Positions 27,901 to 36,899 are shown, counted from the stretch's first letter. The stretch is 64,000 bases of DNA from Stappia albiluteola (GCF_014050225.1 NZ_JACFXV010000065.1:85662-149661), one strand, 5' to 3'. The notes: generated by a model from the sequence alone, not told the origin. Program-made: numbers and translations.

Positions 27901-28884
27901 ATGTCCGTGGCTCTGGCGAAAGCACGTTCCACCGCCTTCGAGGCGATCAACGGCACCGAGGAAGGCGGCTTCCTGGACGCGGTCCTCAACGGCCTGTCCC
28001 TACCGCAAAAGGCGATCCCCAGCCGCTTCTTCTACGACAAGCGCGGCTCGGAACTCTTCGAGGACATCACCCGGCTGAAAGCCTACTATCCCACCCGTTC
28101 GGAGCTGGAAATCTTCGACATTCGCGGCGAGGAAATCGCGGCCCTCGTGCCGGATGCCGAGGCGATGGTGGAGTTCGGCTCGGGCTCCAGCCGCAAGATC
28201 CGCGCAATCCTGAAGGCGCTGACCCATCTTCGCCTTTACGCGCCGATCGACATCTCGCCGGAGATGCTGGCCGCCGAGGCGAAGGCGCTTTCCGCCGACT
28301 TCCCGGACCTCAAGGTTGTGCCGATCCATGCCGACTTCATGAGCCCGGTGCAGCTTCCCGCCGAAATTCGGGGCACGAAGCGCCTTGCCTTCTTCCCCGG
28401 CTCGACGATCGGCAATCTGGAGCCGCACGAGGCGTTCCAGTTCCTGCAGCGGGTGCGGGACGTCGTCGGTTCGTCCGGCCATCTCCTGATCGGCGTCGAC
28501 CGCAAGAAGGACGAGGCGACGCTGGTGCGGGCCTATGACGATCCCGAGGGCGTGACGGGCGCCTTCAACCTCAACCTGCTGGTCCGCGCCAATCGCGAGC
28601 TGGGTGCGGATTTCGACCTGGAGCGCTTTGCCCACGAGGCGCGCTACAATGCCGATCACGGCCGCATCGAGATGCACCTGAAGAGCCTTGCCGACCAGCG
28701 GGTGACGATCGGCGACCGCCATTTCGATTTCAGGGCGGACGAGACGATCCACACCGAGAATTCGTACAAGTACACGCCGGACGAATTCCACCTGCTGGCG
28801 CGCGCTGCCCGCTTCGAGCCGGTCAGGAGCTGGACCGACAGCGCCTCGCGCTTCGGCGTCTACCTGCTGCAGAATCAGGGATAG
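27901..28884 (+). CDS. egtD: L-histidine N-alpha-methyltransferase EgtD
   Basis: This 327-residue SAM-dependent enzyme trimethylates histidine to hercynine, the first step of ergothioneine synthesis. The SAM-binding motif is MVEFGSGSSRKIRAIL near residue 82, with IDISPEMLAAEA, FFPGSTIGNLEP and LLIGVDRKKDE following. It forms an operon with egtB. EgtA, EgtC and EgtE are not in view, which is normal for alphaproteobacteria, where egtB-egtD often stand alone. Together the two should give an antioxidant thiol pathway. Confidence 0.95.
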   Translation: MSVALAKARSTAFEAINGTEEGGFLDAVLNGLSLPQKAIPSRFFYDKRGSELFEDITRLKAYYPTRSELEIFDIRGEEIAALVPDAEAMVEFGSGSSRKIRAILKALTHLRLYAPIDISPEMLAAEAKALSADFPDLKVVPIHADFMSPVQLPAEIRGTKRLAFFPGSTIGNLEPHEAFQFLQRVRDVVGSSGHLLIGVDRKKDEATLVRAYDDPEGVTGAFNLNLLVRANRELGADFDLERFAHEARYNADHGRIEMHLKSLADQRVTIGDRHFDFRADETIHTENSYKYTPDEFHLLARAARFEPVRSWTDSASRFGVYLLQNQG

Positions 28885-28923
28885 TGGTTGGCGCAGAGCC
28901 CGGCAATGCGGCCGCCGATTGAC

Positions 28924-28957
28924 TGTTTGTTGTAAAATGCGCATTTTACAACAAACA
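28924..28957. promoter_or_regulatory. Perfect 34-bp palindrome, likely toxin-antitoxin operator
   Basis: TGTTTGTTGTAAAATGC is followed immediately by its exact reverse complement. The site ends where the antitoxin's AGGAG ribosome binding site begins, so a bound protein would block transcription and possibly loading of the ribosome. In type II systems the antitoxin binds such sites; this is the obvious candidate. The RNA could also fold into a 17-bp hairpin. Confidence 0.8.
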
Positions 28958-28967
28958 GGAGATGACC

Positions 28968-29219
28968 ATGGCGGACGCCACAACGATCAGCGCCACCGAA
29001 TTCGCGCGTGGCTTCGCGCGCATTCAGGAAGATGTGCGCGAATACGGTGTCATCAAGGTGACCAGCCACAACCGCGTTGTCGGCGGCTTTCTTTCTCCGA
29101 AAGAAATGGAGAATTACGAGCGGCTGAAGCGCCGGGAGCGGGAGATCCTGAAGGCCGGCCAATTGCCGGACGATCTCGTGGCCGAGCTTGAGGCGTCGAG
29201 AGATCTCCATGGCGAATAG
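28968..29219 (+). CDS. Putative type II antitoxin (Phd-like)
   Basis: This 83-residue protein has a Phd/YefM-like N-terminus, TEFARGFARIQEDVREYGVIKVTSHNRVVGG, with a strand-strand-helix pattern suited to DNA binding. A charged helical C-terminus follows, RLKRREREILKAGQLPDD, that could wrap a toxin. The start is the second ATG, 6 bases after AGGAG; the first ATG overlaps the binding site. It lies directly behind the palindrome and 5 bases upstream of the toxin gene, which is the classic antitoxin-first order. Exact family membership was not verified by alignment. Confidence 0.75.
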   Translation: MADATTISATEFARGFARIQEDVREYGVIKVTSHNRVVGGFLSPKEMENYERLKRREREILKAGQLPDDLVAELEASRDLHGE

Positions 29220-29224
29220 GCTGT

Positions 29225-29683
29225 ATGCCGCTGCCTGATCCGAAGCGCGGTCTGGTCATCCGCTATTCGTTTCTATGGAGCGATGAGCGCCGGACCGGAG
29301 CAACGGAAGGCCGCAAGGACCGGCCATGCGCGATCGTTATTTCGAAGAAGTTTGAAGAGACCGGCGCCACGCAGGTCACGGTCGTGCCCATCACCCACGC
29401 CGCACCACCACAAGCCGATAGACGTATCCATCTCAAACTTGATGACGCGGACTGCCGCAAGCTCGGTCTTGACCATCAGGATCACTGGGTGGTGCTGGAT
29501 GAACTGAACCGCTTCGAGTGGCCGGGTTACGATCTCCGGCCGATACCCGGTACCGACCGTTATGATTACGGCATGCTGCCCCAGTCCACATTCCAGAAGA
29601 TCGTGCAGGCAATCATCGACCTGGATAAAGAGCGCAAGGCAACGAATCAGAGGCGGCTGGCGCCGCTCGACCGCGACGCGTAA
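29225..29683 (+). CDS. PemK/MazF-like toxin
   Basis: This 152-residue protein opens with DPKRGLVIRYSFLWSDE and EGRKDRPCAIVI, which resemble the PemK/MazF fold with a conserved R-x-x-P-C strand. The VTVVPITHAAPPQ strand and LGLDHQDHWVVLDELNRFEWPG follow. This layout is seen in alphaproteobacterial MazF-like toxins that probably cleave RNA. It is encoded 5 bases downstream of the antitoxin. The target RNA and cleavage site are unknown. Confidence 0.75.
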   Translation: MPLPDPKRGLVIRYSFLWSDERRTGATEGRKDRPCAIVISKKFEETGATQVTVVPITHAAPPQADRRIHLKLDDADCRKLGLDHQDHWVVLDELNRFEWPGYDLRPIPGTDRYDYGMLPQSTFQKIVQAIIDLDKERKATNQRRLAPLDRDA

Positions 29684-29729
29684 GCCGATCCTCGGGGACC
29701 AGGGTCAGGACCTAGCCACCCATACCCCC

Positions 29730-31208
29730 TTACCTGACCAGAATGTTCCGGAACTGCCAGGGGTCGCTCTCGTCGATATCCTCGGCGAAGAGACCGGGGC
29801 GGTTCTCCAGCGGCGTCCAGTCGGTGTAATAGCCCTTCACCGGGCCGAGATAGGGCTTCTGCACCTCAAGGCAGCGCCGGTAATCTATCTCGTCGGCTTC
29901 CACGATGCCGGCTTGCGGGTTCTCCAGCGCCCAGACCATGCCGGCGAGCACGGCGGAACTCACCTGCAGGCCTGTCGCGTTCTGATAGGGCGCAAGCTCG
30001 CGTGCTTCCTCGATCGAAAGCTGCGATCCGTACCAGTAGGCATTTTTCTTGTGGCCGTAGAGCAGGACGCCGAGTTCGTCGATACCGTCCTCGATCTCGT
30101 CCTCATGCAGCACGTGGTGCTTGGGCTGCACCTTGCCGGCAGCGCCGAAGAGTTCGTGCAGCGACAGCACCGCGTCATTGGCCGGGTGATAGGCATAGTG
30201 GCAGGTCGGCCGGTAGATCACCTTGCCGTCTTCCTCGACCGAATAGTAGTCGGCGATCGAAATCGACTCGTTATGGGTCACTAGGAAGCCGTATTGCGCG
30301 CCCGGCGTCGGGCACCAGGTGCGCACCCGGGTATTGGCGCCCGGCTGCTCCAGATAGATCGCTGCCTTGCAGCCCTTCTTCTGCTTGCGGGCGTTCTTCG
30401 GCATCCACTTCTCGTGGGTGCCCCAGCCCAGTTCCGCCGGTTGCATGCCTTCCGAGAGGAAACCTTCCACCGACCAGGTGTTCCAGAAAACGCCCATCGG
30501 CTTCGGGTGCTTGGTGCGCTGCGTATCGCGCTCGGCGATATGCACGCCCTTCACGCCAAGCTTCTTCATGAGCCTGGCCCACTGCTTGCGGCTCTTTGGC
30601 TCCTCGATTTCAAGGCCCGTATCGCGCGCGATGTCGACCAGCGCCTGCTTCACGAACCAGGAGACCATGCCCGGATTGGCGCCGCAGCAGGAGACGGCCG
30701 TCGTCCCGCCGGGGTTCTTGCGCTTTTCCTTCCGCACCGGTTCGCGCAGGGCATAGTTGGTACGGTCCGCGTTGCTGGCGCTCGTGTCGAAATAGAAGCC
30801 GAGCCAGGGCTCCACCACGGTGTCGATATAGAGCACGCCCAGTTCGCGGCAGAGCTTCATCAGGTCCAGGGATCCCGTGTCGACCGAAAGGTTGACGCAA
30901 AAGCCCTGCCCCTCGCCTTCCGTCAGCAGCGGCGTCAGCACCTTGCGATAGTTGTCGCGGGTAATCGCGGTCTTTTCAAAACGGTAGCCGCGCTCGTCGG
31001 CCAGCCCTCTGTCTTCGTCATTCGGGTCGATGATGGTGACGCGCGACCGGTCGAAATTGAAATGGCGTTCGATCAGCGGCAACGTGCCCTTGCCGATGGA
31101 CCCGAAGCCGATCATCACGATCGGGCCGGTAATCGTGCCGTGGACAGGATAGTCCTTGCCCCCGGCCTTGGCAGACGCCTCTGCGCTCTTGCTGGTCGCG
31201 TCGTTCAT
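29730..31208 (-). CDS. hss: Homospermidine synthase
   Basis: This 492-residue NAD-dependent enzyme makes sym-homospermidine from two putrescines (or putrescine and spermidine). It has an N-terminal Rossmann motif (VMIGFGSIGKGTLPLIERHF near residue 31) and blocks conserved in the family: EPWLGFYFDTSASNADRTN, CGANPGMVSWFVKQAL, NTWSVEGFLSEGMQPAELGWG. The ornithine decarboxylase gene lies just upstream on the same strand and provides the putrescine. Homospermidine is a typical polyamine of rhizobia. A GNAT gene lies between them; 107 bp separate it from this start. Confidence 0.95.
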   Translation of the reverse strand: MNDATSKSAEASAKAGGKDYPVHGTITGPIVMIGFGSIGKGTLPLIERHFNFDRSRVTIIDPNDEDRGLADERGYRFEKTAITRDNYRKVLTPLLTEGEGQGFCVNLSVDTGSLDLMKLCRELGVLYIDTVVEPWLGFYFDTSASNADRTNYALREPVRKEKRKNPGGTTAVSCCGANPGMVSWFVKQALVDIARDTGLEIEEPKSRKQWARLMKKLGVKGVHIAERDTQRTKHPKPMGVFWNTWSVEGFLSEGMQPAELGWGTHEKWMPKNARKQKKGCKAAIYLEQPGANTRVRTWCPTPGAQYGFLVTHNESISIADYYSVEEDGKVIYRPTCHYAYHPANDAVLSLHELFGAAGKVQPKHHVLHEDEIEDGIDELGVLLYGHKKNAYWYGSQLSIEEARELAPYQNATGLQVSSAVLAGMVWALENPQAGIVEADEIDYRRCLEVQKPYLGPVKGYYTDWTPLENRPGLFAEDIDESDPWQFRNILVR

Positions 31209-31315
31209 TTTTTCAATCCTTTTTTCCTGCAGCGGCCGAAAACGACCTCAGGCCGGTTTTGCCGGCCTGGGGTTCGTACAAGGCAGATTTCACCCGGACC
31301 GGGGTCCGTTTTCAA

Positions 31316-31918
31316 TCAGCGGGCGGGCGGCCAGGGTTTCATTGCGATCTGCCCTTCGGCTTGGGTGAACGGATCGGCCGCCATACGGCCGGTGAGCGAG
31401 GAAATGCGGCCTGTCGCGGCGAGGCAGCCGCGCGCACCGGCAAGCGCGCCCTGAGAAAGTTCCAGACCGAGAAAGCGGTGCCGCTCCACAGGCCCCGGCA
31501 TGTCGAGCCCTTCGGTGAGCTCGGCCGAAAAGCCGAACCGTTCGTAATAGGGAGCATCGCCCACGAGAATGACGGCGCCATGACCGGCAATCGCCGCCCG
31601 GTTCAGCGCCCAGCGCATCAGCCGGCCGCCGAGACCCGTGCCGCGATAGCTGGCATCGACGGCAAGCGGCCCGAGCAGCAGCGCAGGCCGGCCGTCACCG
31701 GTGGCAACGTTCCACAGCCGCACGGTGCCGGCGAGGTTACCCTCGCCGTCCGCATCCTCGCTGACATCGAGCGCGCTGAGCGCGATCGCCGGCGCGCGTC
31801 CCTCGCGCAGCCGCTCGGAGGTTTTTTCGAAACGCGCCAGACCGAAGGCACGGTCGAGCAGCGCCTCGCGGGCACTCCCTTCCCAGGGCGCCTCGTCGCG
31901 AATGTCGAACATCGGCAT
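31316..31918 (-). CDS. GNAT family N-acetyltransferase
   Basis: This 200-residue protein has the acetyl-CoA binding block VDASYRGTGLGGRLMRWAL near residue 88 and the YYERFGF segment of GNAT enzymes. It starts 6 bases after the ornithine decarboxylase stop on the same strand and precedes homospermidine synthase. This order, decarboxylase then acetyltransferase then synthase, recurs in rhizobia and raises the possibility that it acts on a polyamine or a related amine. That substrate is an inference from neighbours only. Confidence 0.85.
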   Translation of the reverse strand: MPMFDIRDEAPWEGSAREALLDRAFGLARFEKTSERLREGRAPAIALSALDVSEDADGEGNLAGTVRLWNVATGDGRPALLLGPLAVDASYRGTGLGGRLMRWALNRAAIAGHGAVILVGDAPYYERFGFSAELTEGLDMPGPVERHRFLGLELSQGALAGARGCLAATGRISSLTGRMAADPFTQAEGQIAMKPWPPAR

Positions 31919-31924
31919 CGGCCT

Positions 31925-33055
31925 TCAGATCACGTAGGAAGCCAGGGGCGAGAAGCCGTTGAACGCCACCGACGAATAAGTCGTCGTATAGGCGCCACAG
32001 GCCTCGATCAGCACCTTGTCGCCGATCGCCAGCGACACGGGCAGCTCGTAGGGTGTCTTCTCGTAGAGCACGTCGACGCTGTCGCAGGTCGGGCCGGCCA
32101 GCACGCAGGGCGTCTTGCGGTCGCTGTCCTTGTCCGTGAGGATCGGATAGCGGATCGCCTCGTCCATGGTCTCGGCCAGGCCGTTGAACTTGCCGATATC
32201 GAGATAGACCCAGCGCACCTCGTCGTCGTCGGACTTGCGGGAGATCAGCACCACCTCGGCCTCGATGAGGCCGGCATTGCCGACCATGCCGCGCCCCGGC
32301 TCGATGATCGTCTCGGGCAGCCGGTTGCCGAAGTGACGGGTCAGCGAGCGGAAGATCGCCTCGCCATAGGCCGGCACACCGGGCATTTCCTTGAGGTACT
32401 TCGCCGGGAAGCCGCCACCCATGTTGACCATGGAAAGCTGGATGCCGCGCTCGGCCATGTCATGGAAGATCGCGGCGGCCGAACCGAGCGCACTGTCCCA
32501 CGCATCCACATTGCCCTGCTGGGAGCCGACGTGGAAGGAAATGCCGTAGGCGGCGAGGCCGAGGCGATGTGCGAGCTCCAGCACGCGCGGCGCCATTTCG
32601 GGCGCGCAGCCGAACTTGCGCGACAGCGGCCAGTCCGCGCCGGCGCCGTCGCACAGGATGCGGCAGAACACGCGCGAACCGGGCGCCGAACGGGCGATCT
32701 TCTCCACTTCGGCTTCGCAATCCACCGCGAAGAGGCGGACGCCGAGCTCGAACGCGCGCGCAATGTCGCGCTCCTTCTTGATCGTGTTGCCGAAGGAGAT
32801 GCGGTCGGCACCGGCACCCGTTGCCAGCACCATCTCGATCTCCGCCACCGAGGCGCAGTCGAAGGACGAGCCCAGCTCGGCCAGGAGGTTGAGGATCTCC
32901 GGCGCGGGATTGGCCTTCACCGCGTAGAAGACGCGGGTGTCGGGCAGCGAATGCGCGAAGGCATGATAGTTGTCGCGCACGACGTCGAGGTCGACCACGA
33001 CACAGGGACCATCTTCACGTCGGTTGCGAAGGAATTCGCGGATACGCTCAGTCAT
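31925..33055 (-). CDS. odc: Ornithine/lysine decarboxylase, group IV (alanine racemase fold)
   Basis: This 376-residue PLP enzyme belongs to the eukaryotic-type ornithine decarboxylases (fold type III). The PLP lysine is in VFYAVKANPAPEIL near residue 42. Glycine-rich phosphate binding is in MVNMGGGFPA. The catalytic cysteine is in AGPTCDSVDVLYE near residue 320. It makes putrescine, or cadaverine if it accepts lysine, for homospermidine synthase downstream. A conserved RNA leader appears to lie upstream on the same strand. The GNAT gene follows 6 bases later. Confidence 0.95.
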   Translation of the reverse strand: MTERIREFLRNRREDGPCVVVDLDVVRDNYHAFAHSLPDTRVFYAVKANPAPEILNLLAELGSSFDCASVAEIEMVLATGAGADRISFGNTIKKERDIARAFELGVRLFAVDCEAEVEKIARSAPGSRVFCRILCDGAGADWPLSRKFGCAPEMAPRVLELAHRLGLAAYGISFHVGSQQGNVDAWDSALGSAAAIFHDMAERGIQLSMVNMGGGFPAKYLKEMPGVPAYGEAIFRSLTRHFGNRLPETIIEPGRGMVGNAGLIEAEVVLISRKSDDDEVRWVYLDIGKFNGLAETMDEAIRYPILTDKDSDRKTPCVLAGPTCDSVDVLYEKTPYELPVSLAIGDKVLIEACGAYTTTYSSVAFNGFSPLASYVI

Positions 33056-33059
33056 CGGG

Positions 33060-33480
33060 GCAACTCCCGTTCCGGTTCAAGACGCAGGGCCGCATAGCCG
33101 GAATCGAGACCTCCCCCGTTTTGGAGACGGCGGCTCGCTTGCGGCGATGCGAACGGGAACACGCGCCGCCACGACGGACGACAGGCTTTCCCGGGAATAA
33201 TGCCTTGGATTGGAACAGGGAGGATCCCCGCACCGCACGGCCGGCAATGATGTAACAAGTGCCTCTTCAGTGACCCCGGAGGTTGGAAACCCCGGCAGAG
33301 ACCAAAAAAGCCCTCTTACGTCGTTGCTTTAAGCCGTCCTGTTTTGCCGCCACCCCGAAACAGTCCGAAGGGGTTGCTGGCGGCTGCCACAGAATTCTGG
33401 ACGACCACGGGCACGTGCGAATTTGGGCAACGCCGTCTTCGCGCAAAACGCCTTCATGATCAAGAAAAAATCCGCCCCTT
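33060..33480 (-). ncRNA. speF-motif-like leader RNA of the ornithine decarboxylase gene
   Basis: The 460-bp region upstream of the decarboxylase has no good gene but is rich in structure on the minus strand. Pairing of 33343-33387 gives a long hairpin with GCCGCC/GGCGGC and ACCCC/GGGGT arms. The block at 33275-33295 (GGTTTCCAACC within CCGG arms) gives another. A speF motif is known upstream of such genes in alphaproteobacteria, and this location and layout fit it. A 42-codon frame on the same strand, beginning MKAFCAKTALPKFARARG, lies inside the leader. The boundaries are approximate. Confidence 0.55.
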
Positions 33481-33515
33481 CCCGAATTTTTTGATGGGCA
33501 CTTGCCAAACCATTG

Positions 33516-33549
33516 AAAAAACAAAGGGCGGCACCGCCGCGCCGCCCTT
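33516..33549 (-). terminator. Rho-independent terminator of the EF-hand gene
   Basis: A 9-bp stem pairs 33524-33532 with 33541-33549; on the minus strand a T tract covers 33516-33523. It stands 34 bases beyond the stop of the EF-hand gene and separates it from the decarboxylase leader. Confidence 0.8.
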
Positions 33550-33582
33550 GAGTAAGGTATGTTTTGGGAAACTTTCGCGACG

Positions 33583-34515
33583 TTAGTTGCTTGATTCGCC
33601 ATCGTCGCCGCGCTGCATCCAGCGAGGTCCGCGCCGCCCTTCGCCGCGCATCCCCTCGCCATGCCGCGGACCGTCCTGGATCGACAATGCACCGTCGCCG
33701 TCGCGGTCCATTCGCTTGACCAGGTTGGCGAAGAGGCGATCGACCTCTGCACGCGTAACTTTGAGATCGCCGTCCCGGTCAAACCGCTGGAAGGCCCGCA
33801 CGATGCGGCCATCAGATTCCACCAGCCAGATGTCCTGGAATTCCGCCAGCGTAACCGCATTGTCGCCATCCTTGTCCGCCTTGGCGAACAGCTCGGCGCG
33901 GCCGCTGGTAAATTCCTCGCGGCTCACATCGCCGTCGTCGTCCGTGTCGAAGAGTTCCAGCAGCATGCCGCCGCCACGGCCGTAGCCGCGGCGTCCGCCC
34001 CTGTCGTCACTCTCGATGCTGTCGTCATCGTCCCTGTCAAGGCGCGCGAACTGCCTCTCGCCGCGCCGAGCGAACTCGGCCTCGGTGACCTTGCCGTCGC
34101 CGTCGCGGTCGAGGCGCTGGAACGAGCGTACGCGCCGCTCGGCAAAGGTGTCGGCGAAAGCCGGCTTGAATTCCTCAAGCGTCACGCCGCCATCGCCATT
34201 CGTATCCGCCTTGCCGAATCGCTCCGTCACGACGGCATCGATTTCCGCCTGCGTAACCTTGCCGTCCTTGTCGGTATCGAAGGTGTCCATGAAGAAGATG
34301 GCCCCGCCCATCATGCCGCGATGATGACCGCCGCCGTGGTGACGGCCCTCTCCCCTGCGTCCTTCCCATCGACCATGGTGCTCTCCGCGCTCGCCGTGGC
34401 GCCAGCCGTGACCTTCGCCGCGTCCCTCGCCACGATCGGCGAATGCAGGCAAGGCGACCGATCCGGCAAGAACGATTGCAAGAGCGGACAGTGTGGCGAC
34501 CTTCAAGGGTTTCAT
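33583..34515 (-). CDS. Secreted EF-hand calcium-binding protein
   Basis: This 310-residue protein has a signal peptide (LATLSALAIVLAGS-like core, cleaved after AFA). A 45-residue basic region rich in histidine and glycine follows, HGERGEHHGRWEGRR and HHGGGHHRG. The rest holds about seven EF-hand loops with the DxDxDGxxxxxE pattern, for example DTDKDGKVTQAE, DRDGDGKVTEAE, DTDDDGDVSREE and DKDGDNAVTLAE. It should bind several calcium ions in the periplasm, and the histidine-rich part may bind zinc, copper or nickel. The start has AAGGAG. It is divergent from a two-component system. Confidence 0.9.
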   Translation of the reverse strand: MKPLKVATLSALAIVLAGSVALPAFADRGEGRGEGHGWRHGERGEHHGRWEGRRGEGRHHGGGHHRGMMGGAIFFMDTFDTDKDGKVTQAEIDAVVTERFGKADTNGDGGVTLEEFKPAFADTFAERRVRSFQRLDRDGDGKVTEAEFARRGERQFARLDRDDDDSIESDDRGGRRGYGRGGGMLLELFDTDDDGDVSREEFTSGRAELFAKADKDGDNAVTLAEFQDIWLVESDGRIVRAFQRFDRDGDLKVTRAEVDRLFANLVKRMDRDGDGALSIQDGPRHGEGMRGEGRRGPRWMQRGDDGESSN

Positions 34516-34719
34516 CGCCGGATCTCCTTCGGTTTCAATTGCTATGATCCCGAGATAGGCACTCCCTGTCGCAGAACTACGACGGCAATCCCGCCTTTGT
34601 GTCGCGTCCTGTCGCGGAAGGGCAGGCTGATACATTCCGTTACACTTTCCGCTGCCAGGATTGCCTCCGGCATATTACTTCTGGAGAAACCGAAGGATAA
34701 GGACCGCGCGGCCCAGCAG

Positions 34720-35448
34720 ATGAGCGAACCCAGCCCTCACATCCTCGTCGTCGACGATCACCGCGATATCCGCGAGACGCTCGCCCGCTATCTGGTGAAG
34801 AACGGCCTGCGCGCGACCACGGCGGAAAGTGCTGCCCAGGCGCGCAAGCTCCTGAAGGCATCGTCGATCGACCTGGTCGTCCTCGACATCATGATGCCGG
34901 GCGAGGACGGACTGTCGCTCTGCCGACACCTCGTGGAGGCGAGCAGCACACCCGTGATCCTGCTGACCGCGATGGCCGAGGATACCGACCGCGTTGTCGG
35001 CCTGGAGATCGGTGCGGACGACTACGTGACCAAGCCCTTCAACCCGCGCGAACTGCTGGCCCGTATCCGCGCGGTGTTGAGACGCACGGCCAACCCTTCC
35101 CGCGAGCGCGATCCCGTGGAAAGCGACAAGCTCCTGTTCGATCGCTGGGCGCTCGACGTCGCAAGGCGTCACCTGGTCAGTGACGACGGTGTCGTTACAG
35201 CCCTTTCAACCGGCGAGTATCAGCTGCTGATCGCCTTTCTGAAGCGTCCCCGCATGGTCTTGTCGCGCGACCAGTTGCTCGATCTCACCTCCGGGCGCTC
35301 ACCCAACATCTTCGACCGCTCGATCGACAATCAGGTCAGCCGGCTCCGGCGCAAGATCGAGGCGGATCCGAAGAACCCGGAACTCATCAAAACCGTGTGG
35401 GGCGGCGGCTATACATTCACCGCCGATGTCAGGGAATCCGGCACATGA
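34720..35448 (+). CDS. OmpR-family response regulator
   Basis: This 242-residue protein has an N-terminal receiver domain: the acidic pair in ILVVDDHRD, the phosphoacceptor aspartate in LVVLDIMMPGEDG near residue 55, and the lysine in YVTKPFNPREL. The C-terminal winged helix has STGEYQLLIAFLKRPRMVLSRDQLLD. The last residues overlap the histidine kinase start by 4 bases. It diverges from the EF-hand gene and may control it. Confidence 0.92.
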   Translation: MSEPSPHILVVDDHRDIRETLARYLVKNGLRATTAESAAQARKLLKASSIDLVVLDIMMPGEDGLSLCRHLVEASSTPVILLTAMAEDTDRVVGLEIGADDYVTKPFNPRELLARIRAVLRRTANPSRERDPVESDKLLFDRWALDVARRHLVSDDGVVTALSTGEYQLLIAFLKRPRMVLSRDQLLDLTSGRSPNIFDRSIDNQVSRLRRKIEADPKNPELIKTVWGGGYTFTADVRESGT

Positions 35449-36899
35449 AGGGCGCGCGCCTTCGCCTGTGGCCGCAAAGCCTCGGCGGCCAGTTGATCGC
35501 CCTGCTGCTGGCAAGCCTCGTCCTCGCGCAGGTCGCCAGCCTCTGGCTCTTTGCCGGAGAGCGGCGCGGGGCTCTCGCCGATCTTGCGCGCCAGGGCCTG
35601 GCCCAGCGCACCGCCTCGCTGGTGGAGCTCATCGAGGCAACCCCGGGGAACCTTCACACGCAGGTGGTGGAAACCGTCTCAAGTCCCTTCCTGACCTACT
35701 GGATCGCCGACAGGCCATCGGTCGGGAAAAGCGGCGACGGCTGGGCGGACCGGCAGCTCTCCAGCCTGATTTCCGAGGAACTGGGCGGCAATCGCGAGAT
35801 CCATGCCGACGTCTCGCGCGTCGTCCTGCCGCCGCGCCGCCATTCCCATTCGGCCGATCATCATGACGGGGACGAAGACGACGAGGAGGAGGAAGACGCG
35901 AGGCCCGGCCGGCGCAATTCGGGCTGGTTCGGCTTCTGGCGGCAGCCGCGCCAGAGCCTGACGCTGAACGCCTCCGTCTCGCTTGCCGATGGCAACTGGC
36001 TCAACATGGCCGGCCGGTTCCGCCTGCCCTACCGGTCGCTGACACCGCTCTTCCTGTCGATCATGGTCATGGGACTGGCCGTCGTGCTGGTCGTCGCCTT
36101 CACCGTGCGCAGGCTGACGCGCCCGCTGCGGGACCTCAGCCGCGCCGCCGACCGACTCGGCCGTGGCGAGGACGTCGAAAGCCTGCCCGTCAGCGGTCCG
36201 CTGGAGATTCAGGGAACCATCCACGCCTTCAATGTCATGCAGGATCGCCTGTCGCGCTTCGTCAGGGATCGGACGCGAATGCTGGCCGCCATCAGCCACG
36301 ACCTGCGCACGCCGATCACCTCGCTGCGCATCCGGGCAGAGTTCATCGAGGACGAGGAAAACCGGGACAAGATCATCGCCACGCTGGAGGAAATGCAGCG
36401 GATGACGGAGGCGACCCTCGCCTTTGCGCGCGAGGACGGCACGAACGAAGCGCCGGTCGAAGTCGATCTCGGCGATTATCTGGATGCCATGGCCGAAGAC
36501 TACCGGGCGATGGGACAGGACGTGAGTTTCACGCCACCCGAAAGCCGCATCGTGCTCACCTGCCGCCCGCTCAGCCTGAAGCGGGCGGTGCGCAACATCC
36601 TCGACAACGCCATCCGCTACGGCGAGAGGGCGCGCATGGACCTGGCGGCGCGCGGCGGCGAAGCGGTCATAACCATCGCCGACGACGGGCCGGGCATTCC
36701 GGAGGCAAGGCTCAAGGACGTCTTCGAGCCCTTCGTCAGGCTGGAAGAATCGCGCAGCGAGGAAACCGGCGGCATCGGCCTTGGCCTGGCGATCGCCCGG
36801 TCCGTGGTACACGCCCTGGGCGGCACGCTGACGCTCGCCAACGGCCCGCAAAAGGGTATCGTCGCGACGATCGCCCTTCCCGTTTCATTGACCAGCTGA
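35445..36899 (+). CDS. Sensor histidine kinase with acidic, histidine-rich periplasmic insertion
   Basis: This 484-residue kinase has two membrane segments, near residues 10-30 and 200-222, separated by about 170 periplasmic residues. It then has HAMP, HisKA and HATPase domains: H box AAISHDLRTPITSLRIR, N box VRNILDNAIRYGE, G1 ADDGPGIPEARL and G2 GIGLGLAIARSVVH. The periplasmic part contains a stretch, RRHSHSADHHDGDEDD, of histidines and acids that could bind a divalent metal. The ATGA overlap with the regulator gene shows the two are translated together. The sensed signal is not known. Confidence 0.92.
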   Translation: MKGARLRLWPQSLGGQLIALLLASLVLAQVASLWLFAGERRGALADLARQGLAQRTASLVELIEATPGNLHTQVVETVSSPFLTYWIADRPSVGKSGDGWADRQLSSLISEELGGNREIHADVSRVVLPPRRHSHSADHHDGDEDDEEEEDARPGRRNSGWFGFWRQPRQSLTLNASVSLADGNWLNMAGRFRLPYRSLTPLFLSIMVMGLAVVLVVAFTVRRLTRPLRDLSRAADRLGRGEDVESLPVSGPLEIQGTIHAFNVMQDRLSRFVRDRTRMLAAISHDLRTPITSLRIRAEFIEDEENRDKIIATLEEMQRMTEATLAFAREDGTNEAPVEVDLGDYLDAMAEDYRAMGQDVSFTPPESRIVLTCRPLSLKRAVRNILDNAIRYGERARMDLAARGGEAVITIADDGPGIPEARLKDVFEPFVRLEESRSEETGGIGLGLAIARSVVHALGGTLTLANGPQKGIVATIALPVSLTS

